This document shows positions 1 to 6,600 of a DNA stretch of 9,238 bases, piece after piece. Numbering within the stretch: the first letter of the stretch is position 1; each line of letters starts with the position of its first letter. This stretch comes from Gammaproteobacteria bacterium (lineage in GTDB: Bacteria > Pseudomonadota > Gammaproteobacteria > Chromatiales > Chromatiaceae). Position numbers and translations under genes: made by a program. The stretch covers positions 1-9,238 of the forward strand of contig JABDQZ010000239.1 in the NCBI GenBank assembly GCA_013041975.1, given 5' to 3'. The notes under the pieces are model-generated. The model was not told the origin of the DNA, did not search any database, and saw nothing but the letters and a program-made list of their open reading frames with translations.

Positions 1-2022
1 CTACTGGAACGATTGAAATTTATCGCCATTGTCAGCGCCAACCTCGATGAATTTTTCATGAAACGTATCGGCGGTCTGAAGCAGCAGGTCGGGGCAGGCT
101 TGTCTTCACTGACGGTTGACGGCCGAACGCCCAGGCAGCAAATCAGTGAGTCGTATCTTATTGTTGATGAATTACTTCAGGAGAAGTCTGAATATCTGCA
201 AAGAGTATTGTCGGAATTAAAGCGCTTCGATATTGAAATTTTTGAGTACGAAGAACTTGAAGAAGCGGATCAGACGTTCGTCAGAGACTATTATTACGAC
301 AATATTTTCCCACTGGTGACTCCACAGTCAATTGATCCGGCACATCCTTTCCCGTTTATATCCAATTTGTCTCTGAATCTGCTGGTCTATGTGAAATATC
401 CGGATCAGGATAAAACCGCATTAACGCGAATCAAGGTGCCGGTTGGGGCCGGTATCAAGCGTTTTATTCAGTTACCGGGGCGTAATGCCTTTGTCGCTCT
501 GGAAGAGGTGATGGAACACAACCTGGATATGTTGCTGCCCGGTATGGAGATACTCAGCTGTGAAAAATTTCGTGTAACACGTAATGCCAATACAGAGCGT
601 AACGAGGAACATGCCGATGATTTGCTGTCGTTGATCGAGTCAGAACTGCGTGATCGACGTTTTGCACCGATTGTGAGGCTTGAGATTGTTCATGGTATGG
701 ATCCTGTGCATAGCGGTATGCTCGCGGCAGAATTGAAACTGAATGAAGACGAGGATGTCTTCGAGATTAATGATTGCCTGATGGCAACGCGCGACCTGTT
801 TGAAATTGTCAGCCTGGATATTCCGGAATTGCATGATGAGCCTCATCATCCAATCGATCATATCGAATTACTGGATCGAAAAAGTATTTTCCATATTATT
901 CGTGAACGCGGCTCTATTTTCCTACAGCATCCTTATGAATCTTTTGGTACTTCGGTTGAGCGTTTCCTCAAAGAAGCCAGCGCAGACCCAAAGGTACGGG
1001 CGATCAAGATGACTTTGTATCGCACTTCCCAGGATACCAAGGTAGTTGAGTACCTGATTCAGGCTGCACGCAATGGCAAGCAGGTCGCGGTCGTGGTCGA
1101 GCTGAAAGCCCGTTTTGACGAAGCGGCAAATATTCATTGGGCGGCCCGCATGGAAGAAGCAGGGGTCCATGTCACCTACGGTGTGATCGGTCTGAAAACA
1201 CATTCCAAGATTATTCTGGTCGTGCGTAATGATTACAACGGTCTGAAACGTTACCTGCATATCGGCACGGGTAACTATCATGCTGGTACGGCGCGCTTGT
1301 ATTCTGATCTTGGTATTCTCACCAATGATGCAATTCTCGGTCAGGATGCCACAGAGTTATTTAATTACCTGACTACGGGTTACCAGTTAAGGAGTTTCCA
1401 GAAACTACTGACGTCGCCAAAGGCGTTAAAAAAGGCATTGTTGTCAAAGATTGCCAGAGAACGACGTTTACATTCAAAAGACAAGCCAGGCCTGATCCAG
1501 TTAAAGATGAATGCACTGGAAGATGTTGACATTACCCGTGCACTTTATGAGGCTGCCCGGGAGGGTGTGAAGGTTGATCTGATTATTCGTGATACCTGCC
1601 GTATTCGTCCGGGCATCGAAGGCTTGTCTGACTCTATCCGTGTTATCAGTATTGTCGGTCGATTCCTTGAACATACACGTATTTATTATTTTCAGAATGG
1701 CGGTGAAGAAGAATATTTTATTGGTTCTGCAGATAGTATGAAACGGAACCTCGAATCCCGAGTTGAAGTCGTAACGCCTGTAGAAGGTGAGGCACAGTGT
1801 AATGAATTGCGCACAATTCTAGATACGCAGCTCAATGACCGGCGTTCTGCCTGGGAAATGCAATCTGATGGTTCTTATCTGCAATACAAGCCAGAGAATA
1901 AAGAACAGGAAATTGGCAGTCAGACCCAGATGATCGAGTTTGCGGAAAGGCGAGCCAAAAAAGCACGAAAGGCCCGTAAAGCCAAGACGAAACAGAAGGC
2001 GAAGGGAGCAAATATACCTTAA
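1..2022 (+). CDS. ppk1: Polyphosphate kinase 1, 5'-truncated by the window edge
   Basis: PPK1 reversibly moves the terminal phosphate of ATP onto inorganic polyphosphate through a phosphohistidine intermediate. The frame is open from base 1 (LLERLKFIAIVSANLDEFF), which matches E. coli PPK from about residue 32, so roughly 30 N-terminal residues lie outside the window. The TTG at 13 is internal, not the start. Counting from base 1, the likely autophosphorylated His is residue 401 (LKTHSKI) and the second essential His is 558 (EHTRIYYF). The Mg/phosphate-binding arginines are 341 (TLYRT) and 371 (KARFDE). Their spacing agrees with E. coli R375, R405, H435 and H592 as I remember them. The C-terminal phospholipase-D-like part is complete (IGSADSMKRNLESRVE). 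The last 25 or so residues form a Lys/Arg/Ala-rich tail that looks like an extension beyond the core fold. The next gene is convergent, so ppk1 ends its transcription unit here. Confidence 0.96.
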   Translation, partial: LLERLKFIAIVSANLDEFFMKRIGGLKQQVGAGLSSLTVDGRTPRQQISESYLIVDELLQEKSEYLQRVLSELKRFDIEIFEYEELEEADQTFVRDYYYDNIFPLVTPQSIDPAHPFPFISNLSLNLLVYVKYPDQDKTALTRIKVPVGAGIKRFIQLPGRNAFVALEEVMEHNLDMLLPGMEILSCEKFRVTRNANTERNEEHADDLLSLIESELRDRRFAPIVRLEIVHGMDPVHSGMLAAELKLNEDEDVFEINDCLMATRDLFEIVSLDIPELHDEPHHPIDHIELLDRKSIFHIIRERGSIFLQHPYESFGTSVERFLKEASADPKVRAIKMTLYRTSQDTKVVEYLIQAARNGKQVAVVVELKARFDEAANIHWAARMEEAGVHVTYGVIGLKTHSKIILVVRNDYNGLKRYLHIGTGNYHAGTARLYSDLGILTNDAILGQDATELFNYLTTGYQLRSFQKLLTSPKALKKALLSKIARERRLHSKDKPGLIQLKMNALEDVDITRALYEAAREGVKVDLIIRDTCRIRPGIEGLSDSIRVISIVGRFLEHTRIYYFQNGGEEEYFIGSADSMKRNLESRVEVVTPVEGEAQCNELRTILDTQLNDRRSAWEMQSDGSYLQYKPENKEQEIGSQTQMIEFAERRAKKARKARKAKTKQKAKGANIP

Positions 2023-2047
2023 CTGGAATGGGCAGATAAATCCCTAA

Positions 2048-2063
2048 GGCGCCTTGGGGCGCC
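2048..2063. terminator. GC-rich stem-loop after ppk1, possible terminator
   Basis: GGCGCC is repeated on either side of a TTGG loop, giving a six-pair, all-GC stem that starts 26 bases after the ppk1 stop. An alternative fold uses the palindrome AAGGCGCCTT at 2046-2055. The position suits a ppk1 terminator, but no run of T follows directly; only a short TTTT occurs about ten bases further on (2074-2077). It is therefore not a textbook intrinsic terminator in either direction and may only mark a 3' end. Confidence 0.35.
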
Positions 2064-2155
2064 ACCGGGTAAGTTTTATAAAAGCTCCAAGCTGTTATTT
2101 TGACTTCACTGTCATTATTTTTATTGTTGTTGTTGGGGGCGTACTTTTTCCTATA

Positions 2156-2194
2156 TTGACCATTAAGTCAAGTAATAATTGATAATTATCAATT
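2156..2194. repeat. Two adjacent AT-rich inverted repeats at the 3' end of mobA
   Basis: TTGAC at 2156-2160 and GTCAA at 2167-2171 form an inverted repeat with a six-base spacer. Five bases further on, AATTGATAATTATCAATT at 2177-2194 is a perfect 18-base palindrome. The mobA stop codon (minus strand, 2189-2191) lies inside this palindrome. Possible roles are a weak hairpin at the mobA 3' end or a protein-binding site. There is no GC-rich stem and no T-run, so I do not call it a terminator. Confidence 0.45.
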
Positions 2195-2794
2195 TGAGGC
2201 CTTAAACAAATCCTCTGGCGTATTAATATTCGAAAAGTGCTGAGCCAGGTCTGAACAATCCACCTCAAAAACATTCAACTGCTGATACCAGCCTTTAACC
2301 GACCTGTCTTTTTCCAGATATCGAGCCAGTGAAGCCTTTAGCTCAGTTTTTTTTATGTTTAGCAAGGCATGAAGCATCTGCATATGCTTGCCGTCATGAG
2401 CAACATGAATATCAGCCTCGGACTTTGTATTGCTCCGAATCAGGCGCTCTGCAATTTCGATGTCAATCAGCGGGGTATCGCAGGTGGTAATCAATAGAAG
2501 GGACTTATCCGATTTCTGCAGGGCTGAATAGATACCACCGAGTGGACCCGCATCATCGATACTGTCCTGTATTACCTGATGACCAAGTGACTGGTATTGG
2601 TCGATATTATTATTGGCGCTGATAAAAATTTCGGGGAATTGGCGGGATAATTCTTCAATTGAATGCAGGATCATGGGTTTGCCATTAAAGTCAATGAGTC
2701 CCTTATCCTCTCCACCCATGCGGCGACTCCCTCCGCCACAGAGTATTAATACAGTGATATCTGAATAGTGGATATGCCCAGAATCGATAGTCAT
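2189..2794 (-). CDS. mobA: Molybdenum cofactor guanylyltransferase MobA
   Basis: MobA joins GMP from GTP to Mo-molybdopterin, giving the bis-MGD cofactor of DMSO-reductase-family enzymes in the cytoplasm. The 201-residue protein has the usual family length. The N-terminal nucleotide-binding signature is at residues 17-34 (LILCGGGSRRMGGEDKGL), with the conserved Lys at 31. GPLGGI follows at 83-88, then a metal-binding CD at 105-106 (TTCDTPLI), and the C-terminal FSNINTPEDL motif at 187-196. The second position of the first motif is Cys where Ala is common (LAGG). The ATG at 2794 leaves about 13 residues before the first strand; no good Shine-Dalgarno precedes it, but I see no better start. The gene is divergent from uvrY, convergent with ppk1, and stands alone with no other moco gene in view. 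The related CTP-using MocA is a less likely alternative because of the MGG-DKGL signature and the NTPED end. Confidence 0.92.
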   Translation of the reverse strand: MTIDSGHIHYSDITVLILCGGGSRRMGGEDKGLIDFNGKPMILHSIEELSRQFPEIFISANNNIDQYQSLGHQVIQDSIDDAGPLGGIYSALQKSDKSLLLITTCDTPLIDIEIAERLIRSNTKSEADIHVAHDGKHMQMLHALLNIKKTELKASLARYLEKDRSVKGWYQQLNVFEVDCSDLAQHFSNINTPEDLFKASN

Positions 2795-2830
2795 GAATAG
2801 GTTTTCGTTAAAAGTCCGGTTGCGTTAAAC

Positions 2831-2850
2831 TCACAGCCTAAAAACTGTGA
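2831..2850. promoter_or_regulatory. Inverted repeat in the mobA-uvrY divergent promoter region
   Basis: TCACAG and CTGTGA form a perfect six-base inverted repeat separated by eight bases (CCTAAAAA), 19 bases upstream of the uvrY ATG and 36 upstream of mobA on the other strand. It could be an operator for one or both genes, or a small hairpin in the uvrY leader. The half-sites are in the opposite orientation to a CRP site (TGTGA then TCACA), so it is not a canonical CRP box. I could not identify a convincing -35/-10 pair for either gene in the 75-base gap. Confidence 0.4.
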
Positions 2851-2869
2851 AGCAAATTGGCAACACTTT

Positions 2870-3484
2870 ATGACCAGTATCTTACTCGTTGATGATCATG
2901 ATCTTGTCCGTGCAGGACTGAAAAGCATTCTTGAATCGAATGAAAATTTCCAGGTTGTTGCAGAAAAGGCTTCTGGAGAAGAAGCACTGGAATATCTACA
3001 AACAGAATCCATATTGCCTAATGTTGTATTAATGGATATCAATATGCCAGGTATCGGCGGTCTTGAAACGACCAAGCGTATTCATCACAAGTTTCCAGAT
3101 ATTAAGGTTATTGCGGTTACTGCCTTGCAGGATGCACCATTTCCAGCACAGCTGATCAAGGCGGGAGCTTCCGGGTATGTGACAAAAGGTTCTGAAGCCA
3201 GAGAAATGTTCAATGCGATCAACTCGGTGCTTGAGGGTAATCAGTATCTTGATCATGAAGTTTCCGGGACTGATGATAATCCTTTCGCCAATCTGTCAGA
3301 TCGTGAAATGCAGGTGATGCTGATGGTCACCCAGGGGCACAGTAACCAGTATATTTCGGACAGCCTGTTTCTCAGCCCGAAAACCATCAGTACCTATCGA
3401 CACCGGGTGTTTGAAAAACTCAATGTGTCAAATGATGTTGAGCTGACGCATCTGGCTATTCGGTATGGTGTGATTGGACAGTGA
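2870..3484 (+). CDS. uvrY: UvrY/GacA-family response regulator
   Basis: This NarL/FixJ-type regulator is the partner of the BarA/GacS sensor kinase; in gammaproteobacteria it activates the CsrB/RsmY-type small RNAs that titrate CsrA/RsmA. The receiver domain (about 1-122) has acidic residues D8-D9, phosphoacceptor D56 (VLMDINMPG), T84 and K106. The LuxR-type helix-turn-helix (about 141-200) has LSDREMQVML, LSPKTISTYRHRVFEKLNV and the family-typical DVELTHLAIRYG ending. At 204 residues it is shorter than E. coli UvrY (about 218): the linker between receiver and HTH lacks about a dozen residues, and the C-terminus stops soon after AIRYG. The position upstream of uvrC and pgsA supports the ortholog call strongly. 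The ATG at 2870 gives the expected MTSILLVDDHD start, although no clear Shine-Dalgarno precedes it. Its stop overlaps the start of the next gene. Confidence 0.95.
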   Translation: MTSILLVDDHDLVRAGLKSILESNENFQVVAEKASGEEALEYLQTESILPNVVLMDINMPGIGGLETTKRIHHKFPDIKVIAVTALQDAPFPAQLIKAGASGYVTKGSEAREMFNAINSVLEGNQYLDHEVSGTDDNPFANLSDREMQVMLMVTQGHSNQYISDSLFLSPKTISTYRHRVFEKLNVSNDVELTHLAIRYGVIGQ

Positions 3485-4110
3485 CTGATTTTGATATCGA
3501 ATGCACTGCCTGTCCGCGCCTGGCGGACTTTCTTGCGGATAATCGTCAGCAATACCCTGATTATCATGGCTTGCCGGTAGCACCATTTGGAGATGAAAAT
3601 CCTGATGTATTAATTGTCGGACTGGCGCCGGGAATGCACGGTGCTAACGCAACAGGCAGGCCCTTTACCGGCGACTATGCCGGTGTGTTGCTATACGAAA
3701 CACTCTATAAAACAGGTTTCAGCAATCAGCCTACATCGGATCATGTGGAAGATGGACTTGAACTGATGAATTGCAGAATAACCAATGCAGTGAAATGTCT
3801 GCCACCCCAGAACAAGCCGACTGGTGCGGAGATCAATCAATGCAACGCTTTTCTCAAGTTTGAGCTTGAATCACTTGAAAGCAAACGGCTTCTCGTTGCG
3901 CTGGGCTCGATTGCCCATAATGCCATTTTAAAGGCTTTGGGACAGAAGCTGTCGGCTTACAAATTTGGGCATGCTGTTGAACATCAATTGCCTGGTGGTT
4001 TTACATTAATCGATTCATACCATTGCAGCCGTTATAACACGCAGACAAAGCGTTTGACGACAGAGATGTTTGAGCAGGTGTTTGAGCGGGCGAGGGAGTT
4101 AGTTGGCTAA
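3481..4110 (+). CDS. Uracil-DNA glycosylase superfamily protein, family 5 (UDGb)-like
   Basis: It probably removes uracil or other deaminated bases from DNA as the first step of base excision repair. Motif A is at residues 47-65 (GLAPGMHGANATGRPFTGD), which fits family 5 (GLAP, no catalytic Asp or Asn) better than family 4 (GEAPG). Motif B is at 179-193 (SYHCSRYNTQTKRLT) with the DNA-contact His at 181. Cysteines 8, 11, 106 and 121 have the arrangement of the 4Fe-4S ligands of family 4/5 enzymes (CxxCPRL near the start; NAVKC, then C fourteen residues later). The length of 209 is normal. The GTG start at 3481 shares GTGA with the uvrY stop, suggesting translational coupling. Oddities are Gly at 51, where family 5 often has Ala, and Cys-Ser and Lys at 182-183 and 190, where Pro-Ser and Gly are common. 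The superfamily is certain; family 5 membership is likely; the true substrate is unknown. Confidence 0.88.
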   Translation: MTDFDIECTACPRLADFLADNRQQYPDYHGLPVAPFGDENPDVLIVGLAPGMHGANATGRPFTGDYAGVLLYETLYKTGFSNQPTSDHVEDGLELMNCRITNAVKCLPPQNKPTGAEINQCNAFLKFELESLESKRLLVALGSIAHNAILKALGQKLSAYKFGHAVEHQLPGGFTLIDSYHCSRYNTQTKRLTTEMFEQVFERARELVG

Positions 4111-4130
4111 AATGAGCACTCTTTTATAAT
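4103..4130 (+). promoter_or_regulatory. Candidate sigma-70 promoter directly in front of uvrC
   Basis: A perfect -10 hexamer TATAAT lies at 4125-4130, with a partial -35 TTGGCT (4 of 6 matches to TTGACA) at 4103-4108 and a 16-base spacer. The -35 overlaps the last codons and stop of the glycosylase gene. Transcription would begin near 4137, only about five bases before the uvrC ATG at 4142, so the message would be nearly leaderless. This would give uvrC expression independent of uvrY. The match is by eye only. Confidence 0.45.
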
Positions 4131-4141
4131 CCTGAGTGAGA

Positions 4142-5965
4142 ATGTCTTCCTTCGATTCAAAAGCCTTCCTCAAAACCCTGACCCATGCTCCGGGTGTCTA
4201 CCGCATGCTCGATAAAGGAGGCGTGGTTTTATACGTCGGAAAAGCGAAAGACTTGAAACGCCGCGTCAGCAGCTATTTCAGCCGTTCCCACAACAAGCGA
4301 ATTCATCACATGGTGTCGCAGATTGATCACATTGAGATCATTGTGACGCATACTGAAGCTGAAGCCCTGCTTCTGGAAAACAACCTCATCAAGGAGTTCA
4401 GTCCCCGTTACAACATTCTCCTCAGGGATGATAAAAGCTATCCCTATCTCTACCTGTCTGCGGATGAATTTCCCCGCTTAAGTTTTCATCGTGGGGCACG
4501 AAAGGGAAAAGGGAGGTATTTCGGGCCCTATCCGAGTGCCGGGGCGGTACGCGAAACCCTGCATCTGCTGCAAAAACTGTTTCCTGTGCGCCAGTGTGAA
4601 AACAGCTTTTACCAGAATCGCTCACGCCCCTGTCTGCAATACCAGATCAAGCGTTGCAGCGGGCCCTGCACCGATGAAGTAACACTTGACCAGTATCAGC
4701 AGCACGTCAATGACACCGTGCTTTTTTTGCAGGGAAAGACCAGTACGGTAGTAGAAAAACTGATGCAGCGCATGGACGAAGCATCATTGGCACTGGCATT
4801 TGAAGAAGCGGCGCGCCTGCGTGACCAGATTGCTGCACTACGTGCGGTTCAGGAGAAACAGTATGTATCGGGTGAGTCAGGTGATATGGATATTCTGGCC
4901 TGTGCCTATGAACAGGGTACGGCCTGCATACAGCAGTTTTTTATTCGATCTGGCAGAAACCTGGGCAACAAGCATTATTTTCCCAAGGCGCCATCGGATG
5001 CGAGTGTTGAATCATTAATGTCAGCATTTATTTCGCGCTATTATATCGGTCAGTCAGGCCAGGGGCAGCTTATCCCCAATGAAATTCTGGTGACAGCACT
5101 TCCCGATGACCTGGAACTGTTACAGGAAGTGCTGAGCGAGCAGAAAGGCAGGCGCGTCGTCATTCGCAAAAATGTCCGTGCTGAACGTGCCCGTTGGCTA
5201 AAAATGGCTGAGCGCAATGCGCGGATTACCCTGCAGTCGAAACTTTCCGGAGATGCAGGTCAGCAAAAAAGGCTCGAAGCCCTCCACAATGCCTTGCAAT
5301 TGGAGTCGTTACCGGAACGCATGGAATGTTTTGATATCAGCCATACGTCGGGAGAGCTGACGGTGGCTTCCTGCGTGGTGTTTAACCAGGAAGGGCCATT
5401 AAAGCAGGATTACCGACGCTTCAATATTGAAGGAATCAAGGCAGGGGATGATTACGCAGCGATGTCACAGGCCCTTGAGCGCCGCTACAGCAGGGTGAAA
5501 ACCGGCGATGTACCGTTGCCTGATATCCTGTTTATCGACGGCGGCAAGGGGCAATTGAATGCTGCTGATGCCATTTTGCAGGAGCTTGCCATCAGTGGTG
5601 TTTTACTGGTCGGCATCGCCAAAGGTCCGGATCGTAGGCCGGGAATGGAACAGTTGTTCTTGTTGGATCGGCCCCAGCCGATTATTATTCCCGCGAATTC
5701 ACCGGCATTGCACCTGCTGCAGCATATTCGTGATGAATCACACCGCTTTGCAATTACCGGTCACAGAAATCGTCGGGCTAAATCGAGGAAAAGCTCCACC
5801 TTGCAGGATATTCCTGGCGTGGGACCGAAACGCAGGCAGACTCTGCTCAAACATTTTGGTGGGCTTCAACAATTACAGAAGGCAGGTATCGAAGATATTG
5901 CCAAGGTTGAAGGCATCAGCCAACAGTTGGCCAGGAAGATTTACGAGACATTTCACGGAGATTAA
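4142..5965 (+). CDS. uvrC: UvrABC excinuclease subunit C
   Basis: UvrC makes both incisions around a lesion held by UvrB in nucleotide excision repair. The GIY-YIG domain (about 16-95) makes the 3' cut: GVYRM at 18-22, LYVGKAKDLKRR with R40, and E79 in EALLLENNLIK. Cysteines 152, 164, 172 and 176 (spacing C-x11-C-x7-C-x3-C) match the Fe-S ligands reported for E. coli UvrC. A UVR motif that binds UvrB follows (near EEAARLRDQIAAL). The RNase-H-like domain makes the 5' cut: D398 (FDISHTSG), D436/D437 (GDDYAAM), D466 (IDGGKGQL) and H534 (ESHRFAITGH). The end is a tandem helix-hairpin-helix (LQDIPGVGPKRR). The length of 608 is close to the 610 of E. coli. I chose ATG 4142 over the in-frame GTG at 4136 because it aligns with the E. 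coli start and has a weak GAG at 4134-4136 five bases upstream. Confidence 0.97.
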   Translation: MSSFDSKAFLKTLTHAPGVYRMLDKGGVVLYVGKAKDLKRRVSSYFSRSHNKRIHHMVSQIDHIEIIVTHTEAEALLLENNLIKEFSPRYNILLRDDKSYPYLYLSADEFPRLSFHRGARKGKGRYFGPYPSAGAVRETLHLLQKLFPVRQCENSFYQNRSRPCLQYQIKRCSGPCTDEVTLDQYQQHVNDTVLFLQGKTSTVVEKLMQRMDEASLALAFEEAARLRDQIAALRAVQEKQYVSGESGDMDILACAYEQGTACIQQFFIRSGRNLGNKHYFPKAPSDASVESLMSAFISRYYIGQSGQGQLIPNEILVTALPDDLELLQEVLSEQKGRRVVIRKNVRAERARWLKMAERNARITLQSKLSGDAGQQKRLEALHNALQLESLPERMECFDISHTSGELTVASCVVFNQEGPLKQDYRRFNIEGIKAGDDYAAMSQALERRYSRVKTGDVPLPDILFIDGGKGQLNAADAILQELAISGVLLVGIAKGPDRRPGMEQLFLLDRPQPIIIPANSPALHLLQHIRDESHRFAITGHRNRRAKSRKSSTLQDIPGVGPKRRQTLLKHFGGLQQLQKAGIEDIAKVEGISQQLARKIYETFHGD

Positions 5966-6034
5966 TGGTATTCATTCCCGCGCAGGCACAAGCCATTAGA
6001 CCAGCGAAAGCTCATCCATTACTATAGTACCGAT

Positions 6035-6598
6035 ATGCTCACCATTCCCAACATCCTGACCTTCCTGCGCATCATCCTGATCCCGTTTTTCGTCGGAAGC
6101 TTCTATCTGCCTTTCGAATGGTCAAACCAGCTCTGTGCCTTTCTATTTGCCCTGGCAGCCATTACAGATTGGCTGGATGGTTATCTGGCACGTAAGTGGC
6201 ATCAGACCTCGCCCCTGGGCGCTTTTCTTGATCCCGTTGCAGACAAACTGATGGTGGCTGCGGCTCTGATCGTGCTGGTGCAGGCACAACCAACTATTTT
6301 CATGGTCATTCCTGCCGTTGTCATCATCGGTCGAGAAATTACCATTTCAGCCTTGCGTGAATGGATGGCAGAGCTGGGAGAAAGGGCGACTGTCGCTGTT
6401 TCTGTTATTGGAAAATTCAAAACCGCCGCGCAGATGCTTGCGCTGGTTCTGCTCATCTACCGTGATGATATCGGCCTGTTCCCAACCTTCACGGTGGGTT
6501 ATGTGCTGTTGTATGTAGCGGTCATTCTGACACTGTGGTCCATGTTGGTGTATTTGCAGGCAGCCTGGCCGGCACTTTCCAGAAATAGCAATGATTAA
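6035..6598 (+). CDS. pgsA: CDP-diacylglycerol-glycerol-3-phosphate 3-phosphatidyltransferase
   Basis: PgsA moves the phosphatidyl group from CDP-diacylglycerol to glycerol-3-phosphate, giving phosphatidylglycerol phosphate, the committed step to phosphatidylglycerol and cardiolipin. It is an inner-membrane protein. The CDP-alcohol phosphotransferase signature DG-x2-AR-x8-G-x3-D-x3-D is intact at residues 48-70 (D48, G49, A52, R53, G62, D66, D70), with the family-typical D45 before it. Hydrophobic segments lie at about 7-25, 31-46, 71-97, 131-142 and 153-175. GREITISALREWMAELG (99-115) is nearly identical to E. coli PgsA, and the 187-residue length is typical. The gap to uvrC is 69 bases with no clear Shine-Dalgarno. 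A TATAGT hexamer at 6023-6028 sits just ahead of the ATG but has no matching -35, so I do not call a promoter. The order uvrY-uvrC-pgsA agrees with other gammaproteobacteria. Confidence 0.97.
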   Translation: MLTIPNILTFLRIILIPFFVGSFYLPFEWSNQLCAFLFALAAITDWLDGYLARKWHQTSPLGAFLDPVADKLMVAAALIVLVQAQPTIFMVIPAVVIIGREITISALREWMAELGERATVAVSVIGKFKTAAQMLALVLLIYRDDIGLFPTFTVGYVLLYVAVILTLWSMLVYLQAAWPALSRNSND

Positions 6599-6600
6599 GC

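Noticed and set aside
922..1281. A 119-codon minus-strand open frame inside ppk1
   Set aside because: It is antisense to the most conserved part of PPK1 and has no domain of its own.
2023..2188. A small gene or RNA in the ppk1-mobA gap
   Set aside because: There is no open frame with a start and recognisable product, no tRNA-like fold, and only short hairpins.
2177..2194. GATAATTATC-like palindrome as a Fur box
   Set aside because: The classic site is a 7-1-7 arrangement (TGATAAT-N-ATTATCA); here the halves meet without the central base and are shorter, and the site lies at the 3' end of mobA rather than at a promoter.
4136..4141. GTG at 4136 as the uvrC start
   Set aside because: The ATG six bases later aligns with the E. 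coli start and has a weak purine motif at a reasonable distance; the GTG has none.
5559..5999. A 146-codon plus-strand open frame over the uvrC 3' end
   Set aside because: It is an out-of-frame reading of the uvrC RNase-H and HhH region, with a Cys/Trp/Arg-rich composition typical of a shadow frame.
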